Part shown: positions 4,954 to 6,591 of the stretch, in pieces
Numbering within the stretch: the first letter of the stretch is position 1
Layout: each line of letters begins with the position of its first letter
NCBI GenBank assembly: GCA_050744165.1
Contig: JBOGGN010000099.1
Span: 1-6,591, forward strand
From: JBOGGN01 sp050744165
Lineage (GTDB): Bacteria > Actinomycetota > Acidimicrobiia > Acidimicrobiales > Palsa-688
DNA length: 6,591 nucleotides
Direction of reading: 5' to 3'
Program-made: the position numbers and the translations under genes
The notes under the pieces: generated by a model
The model's database searches: none
Told to the model about the DNA's origin: nothing
Seen by the model: only the letters and a program-made list of their open reading frames with translations

Positions 4954-6591
4954 TCAGAGGCGGAGGGGGTCGACCTCGATGCGGAGCTGGCGCCCGCCGG
5001 GATGGGGCTGCGCCGACAAGGCGTCGGCCAAGCAACGGTGGTCTGACGCCTTCACCAACCAACGTTCCCGGTCCGGGCCGAGAACTTCCACCCCCTCCAA
5101 GGCGGCGACGTAGCCGTCGGCTGCGGACCCTGATACCAGAGCCACCGCCGTTTCCGGCGGAAGCGACAGGTCGCGGCGCAGCGGCGCCTCCAAGGAAGCA
5201 AGGCGCGCCGGGTCGGCCATCAGGGCCGCCATGACGACCTCGTGTTGCGGGAGGCGGGTCTGGACCAGCACCCGCCCGGACCGGCTGCGCCCGCCCACCA
5301 ATCGGGACGCCACCGCCAGCAGGCCGAGCGCCTCCTCCGACGCCCGGTAGCGCGGGGCCAGCAGCTCCTGGTCGAAGTCGAGGAACGCCACCGCGTCGGC
5401 TTCGCGCACGCGGCGCAGCACCGCCTCGGTGCCGACGAGGACCCCCTCGTCGCCGAGCTCGCCAGTGTCGGACGTGACCTCGCCGACCGGTCGCCCGGCC
5501 AGCACCTCCAACTCCTCGCGGGCGCGGCTCACGCCGACACGCAGCGCCTTCGACCGGGTCGACCCGCAGGCCAGGCACACGAGCGGGCGCGTGGTCCCGC
5601 ACCGGGCGCACGACAGTGTCCCCTCGGCGAGCGCGACGGCGCCGCCGCAGCGCTCGCAGCGTGTCAGCTCGCCACAGGCGCTGCAGGCGAGGAGCCGCAC
5701 CCGGCCCTTGCGGTTGAGTACGCACACGACCCGCCGTCCGCCCCGCAACAGTCCCACCAAGCGCGGCGAGTACAGCCCGCTGCGCCGATCCTCCTTGCGC
5801 CTGTCGACTACTTCCAGGGCTGCCCATCCGGCCCGCTCGGCCAGCCGGTCCGGTACCACCAGTCGACTCCGGGCTCGCCGCCACGCCAGCATTTCGACCG
5901 TGGGGCAGGCGCTGACGACGATGCACGGCACTCGGGCCCGGTGGGCCCGCTCGGCGGCGACCACCCAGGCGTTCCAGGTGGGGGCCCCCTCGGCGGCCAA
6001 CCCCTCCTCGTGGCCATCGAGCACCACGATCGAGGCCAACCCCGGGCATGGCGCCCACGCGGCACCCCGGGCACCGATCACAACGGGCGCCCCGGCGGCC
6101 GCTTGGGCCCACTCCCCCGGCATCAAGGCGACCGCGACGCCGACCATGCGGAGGCGCTCCGCCAGCACCGAAGCCTGGGCCACGAGTGGCGTCACCACGA
6201 GGCACGGCCCAAGCGCCGCCGCCTCGACGACGACCGGCAGCAAATCGGCCGCCGGAGCCAGCCGCAGGATGGCCTTTCCCGCCCGGAGCGCCTCCTGCAC
6301 CAGCGCCTCGGTCTGGCCGACGCCCGGGCCGGACGCCCCAAAGGGCGACCCGAGCTGCGCAGGAACCACGCCCTGGCCGGACGCCCCGATCGGCGGGCCC
6401 TTCGGCGGGGGGAAAAGGTCCCGGAGGGACGCCCTCAGGGGCGGGGGCAGCCGGCGAACCGCGGCGTCCGGAGAAGCGACCCGCATGAACGCCGCCCGAG
6501 GTCCGGCCCACCGCCAAGCCGCCCAGGAGGCCAGCGAGATCAGCTCGGGTGCCGGCCCCCACCCCCGCACCCACGAGAGCGGACGCAACGC
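4954..6591 (-). CDS. priA: Primosomal protein N' PriA, helicase-degenerate actinobacterial type (5' end missing)
   Basis: PriA recognises stalled forks and reloads the replisome. The visible 545 codons lack the extreme N-terminus, which continues beyond 6591; the reading frame is open to the edge. The start of the visible part (ELISLASWAAWRWAG) matches the end of the 3'-DNA-binding domain. Numbering from the TTG codon at 6588, eight cysteines form four CxxC pairs (302/305, 311/314, 327/330, 338/341), the PriA zinc insertion, preceded by VCVLNRKGRVRLLAC. The C-terminal part AFLDFDQELLAPRYRASEEA is also family-typical. The helicase motifs are decayed: Walker A is GASGPGVGQTE (lysine replaced by Gln) and the DEEH box reads LDGHEEG. 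This matches actinobacterial PriA proteins, believed to lack helicase activity. Tight linkage to def-fmt-rsmB supports the call. A longer-looking overlapping frame on the same strand is Gly/Arg-rich shadow sequence. Confidence 0.9.
   Translation of the reverse strand, partial: ALRPLSWVRGWGPAPELISLASWAAWRWAGPRAAFMRVASPDAAVRRLPPPLRASLRDLFPPPKGPPIGASGQGVVPAQLGSPFGASGPGVGQTEALVQEALRAGKAILRLAPAADLLPVVVEAAALGPCLVVTPLVAQASVLAERLRMVGVAVALMPGEWAQAAAGAPVVIGARGAAWAPCPGLASIVVLDGHEEGLAAEGAPTWNAWVVAAERAHRARVPCIVVSACPTVEMLAWRRARSRLVVPDRLAERAGWAALEVVDRRKEDRRSGLYSPRLVGLLRGGRRVVCVLNRKGRVRLLACSACGELTRCERCGGAVALAEGTLSCARCGTTRPLVCLACGSTRSKALRVGVSRAREELEVLAGRPVGEVTSDTGELGDEGVLVGTEAVLRRVREADAVAFLDFDQELLAPRYRASEEALGLLAVASRLVGGRSRSGRVLVQTRLPQHEVVMAALMADPARLASLEAPLRRDLSLPPETAVALVSGSAADGYVAALEGVEVLGPDRERWLVKASDHRCLADALSAQPHPGGRQLRIEVDPLRL
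6320..6388. repeat. In-frame repeat in the decayed P-loop region of priA
   Basis: Bases 6320-6340 and 6368-6388 match at 19 of 21 positions, 48 bp (16 codons) apart. They code for GASGQGV and GASGPGV within PPIGASGQGV and SPFGASGPGV. The second protein copy is the remnant of the PriA Walker A loop. Outside the core the two 16-residue units diverge (about 7 of 16 identical). Confidence 0.6.

Noticed and set aside
4919..6574. 551-codon open frame on the minus strand overlapping priA
   Set aside because: It is very rich in Gly, Arg, Ala and Pro with no domain, and overlaps a clear PriA in another frame: a high-GC shadow.

Overview
The window is high-GC DNA (roughly 70% G+C in the genes, by eye) with GTG and TTG starts. 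It most likely comes from an actinobacterium. The best evidence is the right-hand gene, a PriA that keeps its eight zinc-binding cysteines but has lost the Walker A lysine and the DEEH box. This helicase-dead PriA is typical of Actinobacteria. The genus cannot be told from the sequence; the style fits a lineage such as Acidimicrobiia, but that is a guess.

Layout from right to left on the minus strand: priA (partial, runs off the right edge), then after an interruption def (peptide deformylase), fmt (Met-tRNA formyltransferase), rsmB (16S rRNA m5C methyltransferase) and a mogA/moaB-family molybdenum cofactor gene. def, fmt, rsmB and mog are tightly packed (14 bp gap, 4 bp GTGA overlap, 9 bp gap) and look like one operon. 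priA-def-fmt-rsmB is a familiar bacterial gene order. Here it is split between priA and def by two plus-strand genes that overlap by ATGA: an RsmC/MTS-type class I methyltransferase (3436-4032) and a TrmH/SpoU-type RNA 2'-O-methyltransferase (4029-4607). The first of these is divergent from def, with only 15 bp between the two start codons. The second converges on priA.

The only real non-coding stretch is the 346 bp convergent gap 4608-4953. Part of it has clearly lower G+C (about 56% over 4701-4800). It carries many short palindromes and two spaced direct repeats, and it ends in a long near-perfect hairpin just behind the priA stop codon. I see no protein gene or tRNA in it.

Functionally this is a translation-initiation and RNA-maturation block: Fmt and Def add and remove the formyl group of the initiator methionine, and RsmB and two further methyltransferases probably modify RNA. 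A cofactor gene is attached at the operon's end. I did not find a new multi-gene system. The most unusual points are a tandem duplication of about 36 bp across the fmt stop/rsmB start junction, a remodelled RsmB core, a duplicated remnant of the PriA P-loop region, and the palindrome-rich convergent gap.
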